From contig PLOI01000093.1 in the NCBI GenBank assembly GCA_003142015.1, positions 25,464 to 75,593 on the forward strand: 50,130 bases of DNA. The letters run 5' to 3'. Positions 7,977 through 17,196 of the stretch are shown here, one piece after another. This DNA is from Acidobacteriaceae bacterium (lineage in GTDB: Bacteria > Acidobacteriota > Terriglobia > Terriglobales > Acidobacteriaceae). Each line of letters starts with the position of its first letter. The stretch's first letter is position 1. The translations under genes were made by a program, and so were the position numbers. The notes under the pieces were generated by a model. It searched no databases and had not been told where the DNA came from. It was given only the letters and a program-made list of their open reading frames with translations.

Positions 7977-9404
7977 ATGAAGAGCTTGGCCACGCCGCTG
8001 ACGTACACCATGGGAGGGCTCATCTTGGCAGCCCTTCCGTGCGCAGCCTCATTGGCAAGCGCGGCCCCCTGCACTGTCCCGCCGGAGCTCGAAACGCAAC
8101 TTCAAGCCCACCCCGGCGTCAACGGTTATCTCCGGCTGGCGCGCTGGTTCGATGAAGACCATCAGACGAATTGCGCGATCGAGGCCTTTCAGTCCGCTCT
8201 CAAGCTCGATCATGGCTCCAAAGCAGCGCTCGACGGACTGGGCAAAGACCTGATCGCGACGGGGGATTACCAGGCAGTCATCCGCTTGCTGCGCGCTGCT
8301 CCACGCGACCAGAATTTGACGCTCGATCTGGCCGCCGCCTACCGAAAGGCGCAGAATTTTGATGAGTCCGCACAGGTGCTCAACGAAGGGCTGAAGACCT
8401 GGCCGAACTCCGACAGCCTGACGGCAGCTCTGGTCTCCCTCCACGTTCACCAATCTCATTACGCGGCAGCGCAAACACTTGCAGAAGATCTTGCGCGCCA
8501 GAAGCCCGGCGATCTGGAGGCGCAGCGCATCTATCTGCGCACGCTGGTCATCGCAGGCGATCTTGACGTGGCGGCTCCGTTGGGCCGCAAGCTGCTGGCC
8601 CTGGCTCCGAGGGATGCCGACCTTCTCAATCTGAACGGCTTCCTGGAGCGCAAGGCAGGCGACTATCCTGCAGCCCGCAAGCACCTTGAAGAATCTGTGG
8701 CTCTGAATCCCAACGACTATAACTCCCGCGTCAATCTCGGCCTGGTTCTGGCGCAGTTGAAGGACGCCGCAGGAGCCAAAGTTCAGTTGGAAAAGGCTGT
8801 TGAACTGGGCGTGGACGAACCGCAAGTCTACTTTGAACTCTCCAAAGTGTTGCGCACGCTGGGAGACTCCGAGGGGTCGCAACAGCAACTCAAGCTCTTC
8901 CAGCAGGGGTTGAAGGCAGAAGCGGATAAGTCCCTATCCGTGCTGAAGGCGACGCAAGCCGCGGAAGCTCAAGAGAATGGCGACAACCAGAAGGCCGCCA
9001 ATCTCTACCGCGAGGCCTGTGCCGCGGAGCCAAACGATGCCGGACTTGCCTACCGTCTGTCTGCCATGCTCGGCGACCTCGGCGATCTCCCCGGCCAGCG
9101 CGCCGCGCTCGAACAGGCGCTCAAGGCCGATCCCAACTTTGTTCTCGCCCACTACGACCTTGGCTACATTTGGTTCCGAGACGGTAACAATGCGGCTGCT
9201 GAAGAGCAATTCCGGCTGGTGGTCAAAGCCGCCCCTGACAATGCTCGTGCATGGGTAACGCTCGCTGCCGTCCTGGCCACCGAGTCGCGCCTTCCGGAGG
9301 CGCAGCAGGCCGTGGCCAACGCTCTCAAACTAGAGCCGGGCAATGCAGCGGCCCTTGACTTGAGCAAGAAGTTGGCAGCCGCGCAGCAACAGCAGCCAAA
9401 CTAG
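7977..9404 (+). CDS. Exported TPR-repeat protein
   Basis: About 475 residues. A signal peptide (MKSLATPLTYTMGGLILAAL, with an AlaSerAla cleavage region) is followed by tandem tetratricopeptide repeats through nearly the whole length; clear units include ARKHLEESVALNPNDYNSRV, AEEQFRLVVKAAPDNARAWV and AQQAVANALKLEPGNAAALD. TPRs form helical scaffolds for protein-protein contacts, here outside the cytoplasm. The start at 7977 was chosen for the AGGGAG Shine-Dalgarno and the signal peptide; the frame is open further upstream to 7881 without a good ribosome site. The next gene begins about 20 nt downstream, so the two form an operon. Its partner is probably the FG-GAP protein. Confidence 0.85.
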   Translation: MKSLATPLTYTMGGLILAALPCAASLASAAPCTVPPELETQLQAHPGVNGYLRLARWFDEDHQTNCAIEAFQSALKLDHGSKAALDGLGKDLIATGDYQAVIRLLRAAPRDQNLTLDLAAAYRKAQNFDESAQVLNEGLKTWPNSDSLTAALVSLHVHQSHYAAAQTLAEDLARQKPGDLEAQRIYLRTLVIAGDLDVAAPLGRKLLALAPRDADLLNLNGFLERKAGDYPAARKHLEESVALNPNDYNSRVNLGLVLAQLKDAAGAKVQLEKAVELGVDEPQVYFELSKVLRTLGDSEGSQQQLKLFQQGLKAEADKSLSVLKATQAAEAQENGDNQKAANLYREACAAEPNDAGLAYRLSAMLGDLGDLPGQRAALEQALKADPNFVLAHYDLGYIWFRDGNNAAAEEQFRLVVKAAPDNARAWVTLAAVLATESRLPEAQQAVANALKLEPGNAAALDLSKKLAAAQQQQPN

Positions 9405-9426
9405 GTCCGGGAGGATGCGCACTGGA

Positions 9427-11178
9427 ATGAAGATTAAGAAGACTGCCCCCTGGACGCGCCGCCGGCTGCTGAGTACCATCCCTGCAGCCCTCGCTCCCGC
9501 GCTGCTCCCCGGCAGTCTCCTCGCAGCGCTCCCAGCGGCAAAACCTGCTCCTCCGTTTTCCCGCTTTGTCGATGTAGCCCACGCCGCCGGCCTCACTGCC
9601 ACGATGATCTACGGTGAGCCCGACAGCTTTACTTACATCATCGAATCCATGGCCACCGGCTGCGCCTTCTTTGACTTCGACAATGACGGCTGGATGGACA
9701 TCTTTATACCCGGCGGCCGCCGTCTGGAAAACACTCCGCCCGAGGCCGGCAACCACCTTTACAAAAACAACCGCGACGGCACCTTCACCGACGTAACCGC
9801 CAAGGCCGGTCTGCTACGCAGCGGCTGGGCGCAGGGCGTCTGCGTCGGCGACTACAACAACGACGGCTTCGAGGATCTCTTCCTCACCTACTACGGGCAG
9901 AACAAGCTCTATCGCAACAACGGCGACGGAACATTTACGGATGTAACGGCCAAGGCCGGCTTGCTTTACCCCACCACCCGCTACAGCACCGGCTGTACCT
10001 TTGTGGACTACAACCGCGACGGCCTGCTCGATCTGTTTGTCTCCAACTATCTGGAAATCGATCTGGCCACGGCGCCCAAGCCTTCCATGGCCGTGCCCAA
10101 CTGCAACTACGAGGGCGTGCCCGTCATGTGCGGTCCCGAAGGCCTGCCCAAGGCACACCACTACCTTTATCGCAACAACGGCGACGGTACCTTCACCGAT
10201 GTTTCCCAGGAGTCCGGCGTGGCCGGCTTGCGCGGCTCGTATGGACTTACAGCTCTCAGCATCGATGCCGACGAGGACGGCTGGCCGGATATCTTCGTGG
10301 CCTGCGATTCCACTCCGTCTTTTCTGCTGATGAACAACCACGACGGCACTTTCCGCGAGGAAGCTCTCTTCCGCGGTCTGGCTCTCAGCGGCGAGGGCCG
10401 CGAGATGGGCGGCATGGGCGCCTGCGCCGGAGACTACAACCTCGACGGCCACACCGACCTGGTCAAGACCCACTACTACAATCAGGCCACCGGGCTCTAC
10501 CGCAACGACGGCAAGGGAAATTTCGACGATGTAACCATTGAGGCCGGCCTCAACAAGGAGACCCGCTTCGTTTGCTTCGGCGCCGGGCTGGTGGACTTCG
10601 ACAACGACGGCTACCCCGACCTGCTGCTCACCTCGGGCAGCGTCTACCCCGAGGTAGCCAAAGTCTCGCCGCGCTTTCCCGCGCGCAGCCCTCGCATCCT
10701 CTTTCGCAATCAGGGCGACGGCACTTTTATCGAGATGGGGCCGGAGGCTGGACCAGGGATTACTACGCCTCACATGGGACGCGGCGCGGCCTTTGGCGAC
10801 TTTGACAACGACGGCGATATGGACGTGCTCATCATGAACGTGAATGAGCCGCCCTCGCTGCTGCGCAACGACGCGCCGCCCGGCAACCACTGGATCAAGA
10901 TTCGTCTGGAAGGCACAAAAAGCAATCGCAGCGCCATCGGCTCACGCGTTCTGGCGCGCTACGGCGGCAAGGTGCAGGTGCAGGAGGTGCTGAGCGGCTC
11001 CAGCTTCATCTCGGCCAACGATCCGCGCCTGCACTTCGGACTCGGCTTGGCAACCGCCGCGGATATTGAAATTCATTGGCCGCTGGGCCTGGTCGAAAAG
11101 TATCCCGGTCTTCCCGCCGGCCAGTTGGTCACCATCCGCGAAGGCCAAGGCATCGTGAAGGGCCGTCCCTTCCGCTAG
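9427..11178 (+). CDS. CRTAC1-like ASPIC/UnbV and FG-GAP repeat protein
   Basis: A large exported protein of about 583 residues. The N-terminus has a Tat-like twin-arginine signal (TRRRLLSTIPAALAPALL). The body consists of VCBS/FG-GAP repeats with calcium-binding loops of the form DFDNDGWMDIF, DYNNDGFEDLF, DYNRDGLLDLF, DADEDGWPDIF and DFDNDGDMDVL, expected to build a beta-propeller. The C-terminal ~100 residues (from NHWIKIRLEGTKSNRSAIGSRV) match the ASPIC/UnbV domain. Function in bacteria is not established; such proteins are common in Acidobacteria next to TPR proteins, as here. The ATG at 9415 sits directly against the GGGAGG ribosome site, so 9427 is preferred. Cell-surface or periplasmic location is inferred. 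Confidence 0.88.
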   Translation: MKIKKTAPWTRRRLLSTIPAALAPALLPGSLLAALPAAKPAPPFSRFVDVAHAAGLTATMIYGEPDSFTYIIESMATGCAFFDFDNDGWMDIFIPGGRRLENTPPEAGNHLYKNNRDGTFTDVTAKAGLLRSGWAQGVCVGDYNNDGFEDLFLTYYGQNKLYRNNGDGTFTDVTAKAGLLYPTTRYSTGCTFVDYNRDGLLDLFVSNYLEIDLATAPKPSMAVPNCNYEGVPVMCGPEGLPKAHHYLYRNNGDGTFTDVSQESGVAGLRGSYGLTALSIDADEDGWPDIFVACDSTPSFLLMNNHDGTFREEALFRGLALSGEGREMGGMGACAGDYNLDGHTDLVKTHYYNQATGLYRNDGKGNFDDVTIEAGLNKETRFVCFGAGLVDFDNDGYPDLLLTSGSVYPEVAKVSPRFPARSPRILFRNQGDGTFIEMGPEAGPGITTPHMGRGAAFGDFDNDGDMDVLIMNVNEPPSLLRNDAPPGNHWIKIRLEGTKSNRSAIGSRVLARYGGKVQVQEVLSGSSFISANDPRLHFGLGLATAADIEIHWPLGLVEKYPGLPAGQLVTIREGQGIVKGRPFR

Positions 11179-11204
11179 AGCCTGGGGCAGTTGCGCGCCC
11201 GCTC

Positions 11205-12482
11205 CTAATTCTGCTCGTCGCACCGGTGCAGCGTGGGTTTGTCGTCGCCGGAGCTGGTGGTGCTGTCGCCGGTTGAGGTACTGGGCGGGCTGGCCGGGTC
11301 GCCCGGTCCCCCGCCCGCTTTGCGCGGCGACGGCTTGTTGCCGTTCCTGGAGTCGATGAGCCGGCGCTTGTTCTCGATGCGCGCCAATCTCGCTTTCACG
11401 TCGTCAAATTCCGATGTATTCACCGTGTACTCGTCCCTGGGCGGAAGAATGTGGGCAATCTCGTCCTGCGTGCGCAGGATCCTGTCGGGGGTTTGAGGAT
11501 GGTCCGAGAAAGCCTTGGCGACCGCGCCGGGCTTGCGCTTTTCCAGAGCCTGAATCTTCTCGAAGAACGTGATAAAGGCCTGCGGATCATAGCCGGCGCG
11601 ATACATGTATTGCACGCCCAGGTAGTCGGCCTGCGCCTCGAACTCGCGCGAAAACTTCATGAACGCGACCGGCACGCTCAGCGCTGCGGCCTCATACACT
11701 CCGTAACCTGTCCAGCCGCCAATCAGTATCAGCGGAACGGCGCCGAACTGCGCATAGCTCATGCGCGTCATTTGCCGCACCGCGTGATGGGCGCAAACGT
11801 GAGCAGTCTCATGAGCCATCACCGCGGCCAGTTCCGCCTCTTCGTCGGCGTTCATAATCAAGCCGGAGTTAACGAAAAAGAATCCGCCCGGGAGCGCAAA
11901 TGCGTTGATCTCGTCCGAATCGATCACCTTGATGGTGAACGGCACCTTGCAGTCCGAGTTCCTCACAATGTTCTGGCCGATGCGGTTCACGTATTCGGTC
12001 ACCACCGGATCGGTGATGAACCTGGTGCTCTTCTCGATCTCGGTGGCGTACATCCTGCCCATCTTGATCTCGGTATCGTTCGAGTACCAGTTGCTCATCC
12101 CGCGGCCACCAATGTCGCGATTGCCCACGGCATTCACGTCGTCGATGGAGCCTGTCTTCACGCCGGCCCACTGGCTGCCCGGCTCGATCACTTTGTCAAG
12201 ATTGATGGTAACGGCCGGGGTCGCGACACTGGCCGGTGCGGTTCCGGGCGCAGTCGTAGAGGAACTGTTCATGGAAGGCGCGCTGACGGGCATGTCGCCT
12301 CCCACAGGCGTCGTTCCCGGAGCCGGCTCCGCTATGGGAGTCGTCGATGGGACGCTACTGGGTGGAGGAGTCTTGGACGCGGGCTCGCTCGACGGAGTGG
12401 ACTGTGCCCAAACCATAGCGGCCAAGGCAAGCGCCAATCCCGCCAGAGACGCTGTCTGGGAAGCTCTGCGAATCGTCCTCAC
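11205..12482 (-). CDS. M48-family zinc metalloprotease, exported
   Basis: A 425-residue protein with an N-terminal signal segment (ASLAGLALALAAMVWAQ), a long low-complexity Thr/Pro/Ser/Ala linker (about residues 28-90), and a peptidase M48 domain. The zinc motif HETAH is at residues 224-228, and the third ligand is the Glu in SREFEAQADYLG about 60 residues later. This pattern is that of BepA/LoiP/YfgC-like enzymes, which act in the periplasm on misfolded outer-membrane proteins. The last ~50 residues are Gly/Ser/Pro rich. It is convergent with the ASPIC/UnbV gene (26-bp gap) and divergent from the SpoIIE phosphatase gene (226-bp gap). The physiological target is inferred from the family. Confidence 0.9.
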   Translation of the reverse strand: MRTIRRASQTASLAGLALALAAMVWAQSTPSSEPASKTPPPSSVPSTTPIAEPAPGTTPVGGDMPVSAPSMNSSSTTAPGTAPASVATPAVTINLDKVIEPGSQWAGVKTGSIDDVNAVGNRDIGGRGMSNWYSNDTEIKMGRMYATEIEKSTRFITDPVVTEYVNRIGQNIVRNSDCKVPFTIKVIDSDEINAFALPGGFFFVNSGLIMNADEEAELAAVMAHETAHVCAHHAVRQMTRMSYAQFGAVPLILIGGWTGYGVYEAAALSVPVAFMKFSREFEAQADYLGVQYMYRAGYDPQAFITFFEKIQALEKRKPGAVAKAFSDHPQTPDRILRTQDEIAHILPPRDEYTVNTSEFDDVKARLARIENKRRLIDSRNGNKPSPRKAGGGPGDPASPPSTSTGDSTTSSGDDKPTLHRCDEQN

Positions 12483-12708
12483 TGCCTCACCTCCGGCACA
12501 AATCCATTCTCGCAGTCTATAGCCCGCTCCACTCTTTAGACTCTAGTATCCGTCCGTTCGCCAACCGCACGGAAGAAGAAACGCCCAGCCAACCCGATTC
12601 TGCCCTGAGATTTCATGCCGCTCCCATTCGTCCGCCTGCGCGTTTCTCTTGGAACGGCCGCCGCTCTGCATTAAAGTGAGAAGCACAGAGAAACGAGGGG
12701 GAGACATC

Positions 12709-14808
12709 TTGCGCCGAATCATTTTGGGGATCGCAGCCATCGTCGTATGCGGAGCGATGCAACTGGCTGCCGAGCAAGCGCCCTCCCGTCCACCGGCAGC
12801 TCCGCTCTGGCTGCACACTCCCAAAGAGGCTCTCCCGGCTCATCCTCCGAGCGCGCCGGAGACGGTCATCGATGCCACCGGACTGGGTTCCCCGCTGCTG
12901 CTCGACAAGGGCTGGCGGGTTGGCATCACGGCCGATCCTGCTACGGCAAACCCTGAGTTCGACGACTCCGGCTGGGCCGTTCGCGACGCGCTGGCCTCCT
13001 TTGCCGAGGTGCCCGATGTGAATCAATCCACCGGAACCCCAGCTGGTGCGTCCGGAAAGGCCCACGAACCTTACGCCTGGTACCGGCTCCATCTGAAGCT
13101 CGCGCCGCACCACGAACCGCTATCCCTGCTCATCGAATTGCCGGTCTCTCAGAACGCGACCTTCAGTTCGCAGACCTTCGACCTTGATGTTTTTGCCAAC
13201 GGCCACCGCATTCGGCCCGAGGGTCCGCACGGAGACGAGCCCGCTCGCTACCAGCAAATCTCCCGCATCTACAACCTCAACCTGCCGCCCACTGAAACCT
13301 CTCTCGTTCTGGTGGTGCGCAGCATTTACGTCCCTATGGGATACGGAGCCTACACCACCTTCTTCGCCAGCCGCACACTGCGCCTGGGCAATCGGGAAGA
13401 CCTCGGCCACTCCCTGGAACTTTGGTCCGTTCACAATCTCTTTGAGCGCCTTCCGCGCCTGGTCACTGCCGTCCTGCTCGTAGCGCTGGCGCTCTTTTTG
13501 CTGGCGCTCTATTTCACGCAGAAAGGCCACATCGAATATCTTTGGCTGGCTCTCCATGAGCTTTTCCTTGCGCCTATCTGGTTTATAGAACTGGCTGGCA
13601 GTTTTGCCCGTCTCGACCAGCTCTGGTACTTAGCTGCTGCTGCGCAATTGGCGCTCATATCCCTCTACCTTTACTTCGAGTTCCTCGTAGCATTTCTAGC
13701 GTTGCGCCGCCGCTGGTACATTCTGCTGCTGCGCTTCACGGCTCCCGTGCTGGCCTGTGTAGCGCCTTCCCTGTTGCTGGTAGGGCTTAACCGGTCCATC
13801 TGGATTGTGCTGGTCGCCGTTTTCCTCCTCAGCTTTTTCTGGTCTCTTGGCTGGCTCGTCTTTGTCCTCGCCACCCTCATCAGGGCTACGCTAAAGCGCA
13901 ACTTCGAGGCTGGCCTGCTGCTTCTTCCGCTGTTGTTGACCCTGGCAGGCTGGATCGTGCCCATGATTGCCGGCATCAACGATTGGGAAGGCCGCGAGGT
14001 TCAAGCGCCCCTCACCCTGTACGCCGGACCCATTCCCATCCACCTCGGCTCTTTCGCCGATGTGGCAGGCATCCTTGCCATCGTGCTCATCATCTTCGTA
14101 CGCTTCCTGCGCGTGCAGCGTGAACAGGAGCACGCATCCAGCGAACTTGCCGCTGCCCGCAGCGTGCAAGAGTTGATGATTCCACAAGAGAAGCTCGCAA
14201 CTCCTGGCTTTGAAGTGGACGCCGTCTACAACCCGGCCAACGAGGTGGGCGGCGACTTCTACCACGTGCAACCCGCGCCCGGCGGCGGGCTGTTGGTAGT
14301 CATCGGCGATGTCGCCGGTAAAGGCTTGCAAGCGGCCATGAACGTCTCCATGCTCATGGGTGCGCTGCGCCGCACACCGGAACACAGCCCGGCCAAAATT
14401 CTCCAATCCCTCAATCGCGTCCTCGTGGGCAGTGACAGCTTCACCACTTGCCAGGCCATCTGGTTTGGCCCCGACGGCGCATTGGTGCTCTCCAGCGCCG
14501 GCCACCTGCCGCCTTATCTCAATAGCCAGGAGATCCCCCTGCCCGGCACTTTGCCTCTCGGCGTCCTCGCTGATTCGACCTATGAAGAGGTCCGGCTTTA
14601 TCTGCACCCCGGCGACCGGCTTTTGCTCATGTCCGATGGAGTCGTGGAAGCCCGCCAGCCCTCCGGCGAACTCTTTGGCTTCGACCGCGTCTACAACCTG
14701 AGCAACCAGTCCGCCTTCTACATCGCCGACGCCGCCAAAGAATTCGGTCAGGAAGACGACATCACAGTACTGACCGTCCGCCGCCTTGCGCCGGTCATTG
14801 CCGCATAA
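12709..14808 (+). CDS. Membrane-bound SpoIIE/PP2C-type phosphatase
   Basis: A signalling Ser/Thr phosphatase of about 699 residues. A signal-like N-terminus (RRIILGIAAIVVCGAMQLA) leads into a periplasmic beta-rich domain (about 30-210) resembling 7TM-DISM extracellular sensors, then about seven hydrophobic segments (residues ~230-470), then a cytoplasmic SpoIIE domain with conserved acidic metal ligands: EVGGDFY, GDVAGKG, LMSDGVVEA and the final QEDDITVLT. It would convert an envelope signal into dephosphorylation of a partner such as an anti-anti-sigma factor; none is encoded nearby. The TTG at 12709 was chosen for the strong GAGGGGGAG ribosome site 7 nt upstream; the frame extends further up to 12649 without one. 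Confidence 0.87.
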   Translation: MRRIILGIAAIVVCGAMQLAAEQAPSRPPAAPLWLHTPKEALPAHPPSAPETVIDATGLGSPLLLDKGWRVGITADPATANPEFDDSGWAVRDALASFAEVPDVNQSTGTPAGASGKAHEPYAWYRLHLKLAPHHEPLSLLIELPVSQNATFSSQTFDLDVFANGHRIRPEGPHGDEPARYQQISRIYNLNLPPTETSLVLVVRSIYVPMGYGAYTTFFASRTLRLGNREDLGHSLELWSVHNLFERLPRLVTAVLLVALALFLLALYFTQKGHIEYLWLALHELFLAPIWFIELAGSFARLDQLWYLAAAAQLALISLYLYFEFLVAFLALRRRWYILLLRFTAPVLACVAPSLLLVGLNRSIWIVLVAVFLLSFFWSLGWLVFVLATLIRATLKRNFEAGLLLLPLLLTLAGWIVPMIAGINDWEGREVQAPLTLYAGPIPIHLGSFADVAGILAIVLIIFVRFLRVQREQEHASSELAAARSVQELMIPQEKLATPGFEVDAVYNPANEVGGDFYHVQPAPGGGLLVVIGDVAGKGLQAAMNVSMLMGALRRTPEHSPAKILQSLNRVLVGSDSFTTCQAIWFGPDGALVLSSAGHLPPYLNSQEIPLPGTLPLGVLADSTYEEVRLYLHPGDRLLLMSDGVVEARQPSGELFGFDRVYNLSNQSAFYIADAAKEFGQEDDITVLTVRRLAPVIAA

Positions 14809-14881
14809 GGGGCAACATGCCCAGCGGCCTCCGCGAATAGGGAGCCAGAATCATAGCGGCCGCCGCAGACTCTCCATAACC

Positions 14882-14920
14882 AACAAAAGCCCCACCCGGA
14901 CGGATGAGGCTTTTGTTTTT
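14882..14920. terminator. Bidirectional rho-independent terminator
   Basis: AACAAAAGCC (14882-14891) pairs perfectly with GGCTTTTGTT (14908-14917), a 10-bp stem with a 16-nt loop, ending in T-rich sequence on the plus strand and mirrored A-rich on the other. It sits between the convergent SpoIIE phosphatase and INO1 genes. Confidence 0.8.
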
Positions 14921-14956
14921 GCGACCAACGGGAGCGTCCGCCTGGACGGCCAGTCC

Positions 14957-16297
14957 TCAGTCGTAGTATTCCAAGCCGAGGTGGGTGATCAGGTCCGACC
15001 CCATGATGTGGCGCAGCGTGTTCTTCAGCTTCATCGACTGGATGAACAAATCGTGCTCCGGATAGAGTCCCGGCGCCGATTGCGGCGACTTCAGATAGAA
15101 GCTCAGCCACTCCTGAATGCCGATGGAGCGCAGCGAAGGCGTACGCTTGGCCAGATCGAGAAAGAGCACCAGATCCAACGCGATGGGCGCGGCCAGAATC
15201 GAATCGCGGCAGAGGAAGTTCACCTTGATCTGCATCGGATAACCCAGCCAGCCGAAGATGTCGATGTTGTCCCAGGCCTCTTTGTCATCGCCACGGGGCG
15301 GGTAATAGTTGATGCGAATCTTGTGGTAGAGGTTCTTGTAGAGATCGGGATAAAGCTCCGGCTGAAAAATGTAATCCAGCGAACCCAGCTTCGATTCCTC
15401 TTTCGTCTTGAACGATTGCGGATCGTCCAGCACTTCGCCGTCGCGATTGCCCAGGATGTTGGTCGAGAACCAGCCGGATACGCCCAGCATGCGCGCCTTG
15501 AGGGCCGGCGCCAGCACCGTCTTCATCAGGGTCTGGCCGGTTTTGAAGTCCTTGCCGCAGATGGGCGCGGCGTTGCGCTTCGACAGTTCAACCATGGCCG
15601 GCACATCCACCGTCAGGCCCGGCGCGCCGTTGGCGAAGGGCACGCCCTCGCTCAGCGCCGCGTAAGCATAAATCTGCGAGGGCGCAATGGCGATGTCGTC
15701 GTTATCGAGACCCTTTTCAAAAGCTTCAATGCTCTGGTGAACGGCCGTCGGCTCAATGAAGATTTCCGTCGACGCAGCCCAGATCATCACCACTCTGTCC
15801 ACGGTCTTCTTGAAGGCGCGAATGTCGGCTACAACCTGCTCGGCTAAATCGCGCTTGTTCTTGCCCTTCTTGACGTGCGTGCCGTTAAGGCGCTTCACGT
15901 AGTACTGATCGAAAACCGCCGGCAGCGGCTTGATCGTTTCGAGATACGGCTTCAGTTGCGCCAGCGTCTTTTCATCCAGCACCTTGGCGTGCGCGGCAGC
16001 CTCGTAGACGTTGTCCTCGAAGATGTCCCAGCCGGTGAAGACAATGTCGTTCAAATCGGCCAGCGGCACAAAATCCTTGATCAGCGGCGATGTACTGTCG
16101 GTCCGCTTACCCAGGCGAATCGTGCCCATTTGAGTCAATGACCCGATCGGCTTCGCCAGTCCCCTGCGAATTGCCTCCACTCCTGCGATCATCGTGGTGG
16201 CGACGGCGCCCAGCCCGATCACCATCACTCCTAATTTGCCCGTTGCAGGCGCAACTTTGCCTGCTGTCTTCTGAATTCCTTGCTCTTCAGTTCCCAT
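14957..16297 (-). CDS. ino1: Myo-inositol-1-phosphate synthase
   Basis: NAD-dependent isomerase converting glucose 6-phosphate to myo-inositol 1-phosphate, the committed step of inositol synthesis. The protein has 446 residues, near the family norm for bacterial INO1. Visible family features are the dinucleotide-binding start GVMVIGLGAVATTMIAG, DIVFTGWDIFEDN, RVVMIWAASTEIF, the catalytic stretch GKDFKTGQTLMKTVLAP, GWFSTNILGNRDG and the C-terminal IKVNFLCRDSILAAPIALDL. The start at 16297 has TAGGAG 6 nt upstream. It follows a DedA gene on the same strand after 111 bp. Bacteria use inositol for phosphoinositides, thiols or osmolytes; which applies here is unknown. The assignment itself is firm. 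Confidence 0.95.
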   Translation of the reverse strand: MGTEEQGIQKTAGKVAPATGKLGVMVIGLGAVATTMIAGVEAIRRGLAKPIGSLTQMGTIRLGKRTDSTSPLIKDFVPLADLNDIVFTGWDIFEDNVYEAAAHAKVLDEKTLAQLKPYLETIKPLPAVFDQYYVKRLNGTHVKKGKNKRDLAEQVVADIRAFKKTVDRVVMIWAASTEIFIEPTAVHQSIEAFEKGLDNDDIAIAPSQIYAYAALSEGVPFANGAPGLTVDVPAMVELSKRNAAPICGKDFKTGQTLMKTVLAPALKARMLGVSGWFSTNILGNRDGEVLDDPQSFKTKEESKLGSLDYIFQPELYPDLYKNLYHKIRINYYPPRGDDKEAWDNIDIFGWLGYPMQIKVNFLCRDSILAAPIALDLVLFLDLAKRTPSLRSIGIQEWLSFYLKSPQSAPGLYPEHDLFIQSMKLKNTLRHIMGSDLITHLGLEYYD

Positions 16298-16408
16298 CGT
16301 TTCTCCTAACCTCAATTTTGCGGCTCGGAATCTCCGCGCCGATTCAAGCTCTCTTCATGCAACCGCAATCGTGTACGACCTGCCGAACGCCTTTACTCAA
16401 TTCGCACT

Positions 16409-17047
16409 CTACGCGGACTGCGCGTGCCTGCCGCGCTTCACGCGCTCCCACACAAACCAAATAAACCCAGCCAACAGCGCGATCTCGACAGCCACATGGA
16501 AGTGGTGGAACGCTGCGTAAAAGCGCGGATCTGTGTGCCACGCCTCGCCCAGCCTCATGCCCGCGTAGGCTAGCGCAAAGCACCATGGCCACGACCCTAC
16601 AAAGGTATAAATGTGAAAGCGCGTTTGCGACATTTTGGCAATACCCGCGGGAAACGCGATGAAGGTGCGCACCACCGGCAACAGCCGGGCCACCAACACC
16701 GTAATCGAGCCGTAGCGCGAGAAAAACTCCGTCATCCAATCCAGGTCGTGATGGCTCATCAGAACCCATCTGCCGTAGCGCTCCACCAGCGGCCGTCCGC
16801 CTTTGGCGCCAATCCAGTAGGCAACTGCCGAGCCAAGATTGCAGCCCACGGCTCCAGCCGTCGCCGCCCAGAACAGGCTGAAGTGACCCTGATACGCCAG
16901 ATAGCCGGCAAACGGCATGATGATTTCCGACGGCAGCGGGATACAGGCAGATTCAATTCCCATCAGCGCAACAATTCCGGCATAACCGCCGGCGTCGATA
17001 ACATGGGTTACGAATTCAACCAGGAGGGCAATAATTTTTTCGCTCAT
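16409..17047 (-). CDS. DedA-family integral membrane protein
   Basis: A 212-residue polytopic membrane protein of the DedA (SNARE-associated, VTT) family. Family members recycle polyprenyl-phosphate or phospholipid head groups across the membrane, and several act as undecaprenyl-phosphate flippases. Diagnostic segments are ESACIPLPSEIIMPFAGYLA near residue 30 and ARLLPVVRTFIAFPAGIAKM near residue 130, which hold the conserved Glu and Arg residues. Start at 17047 fits the normal N-terminus (MSEKIIALLVEFV); the ribosome site is weak. It precedes INO1 on the same strand, so a link to lipid metabolism is possible but not shown. Confidence 0.88.
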   Translation of the reverse strand: MSEKIIALLVEFVTHVIDAGGYAGIVALMGIESACIPLPSEIIMPFAGYLAYQGHFSLFWAATAGAVGCNLGSAVAYWIGAKGGRPLVERYGRWVLMSHHDLDWMTEFFSRYGSITVLVARLLPVVRTFIAFPAGIAKMSQTRFHIYTFVGSWPWCFALAYAGMRLGEAWHTDPRFYAAFHHFHVAVEIALLAGFIWFVWERVKRGRHAQSA

Positions 17048-17196
17048 TTGCGTACCCAGTATATAAGCCCATACAGAGGATTGATGCTTTTCGGCCGCGA
17101 TACAGGCGGAAAAGAGAAGATGCACACGTCTGCATCTTCACTTTGCTAGGATGATGGAAGCGAGGTCACGCTGGATTTGAGTTCGAGGAGGTTCCA

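Noticed and set aside
9814-10890. Long open frame opposite the ASPIC/UnbV gene
   Set aside because: Generated by the repeated Asp/Asn/Gly codons of the FG-GAP loops.
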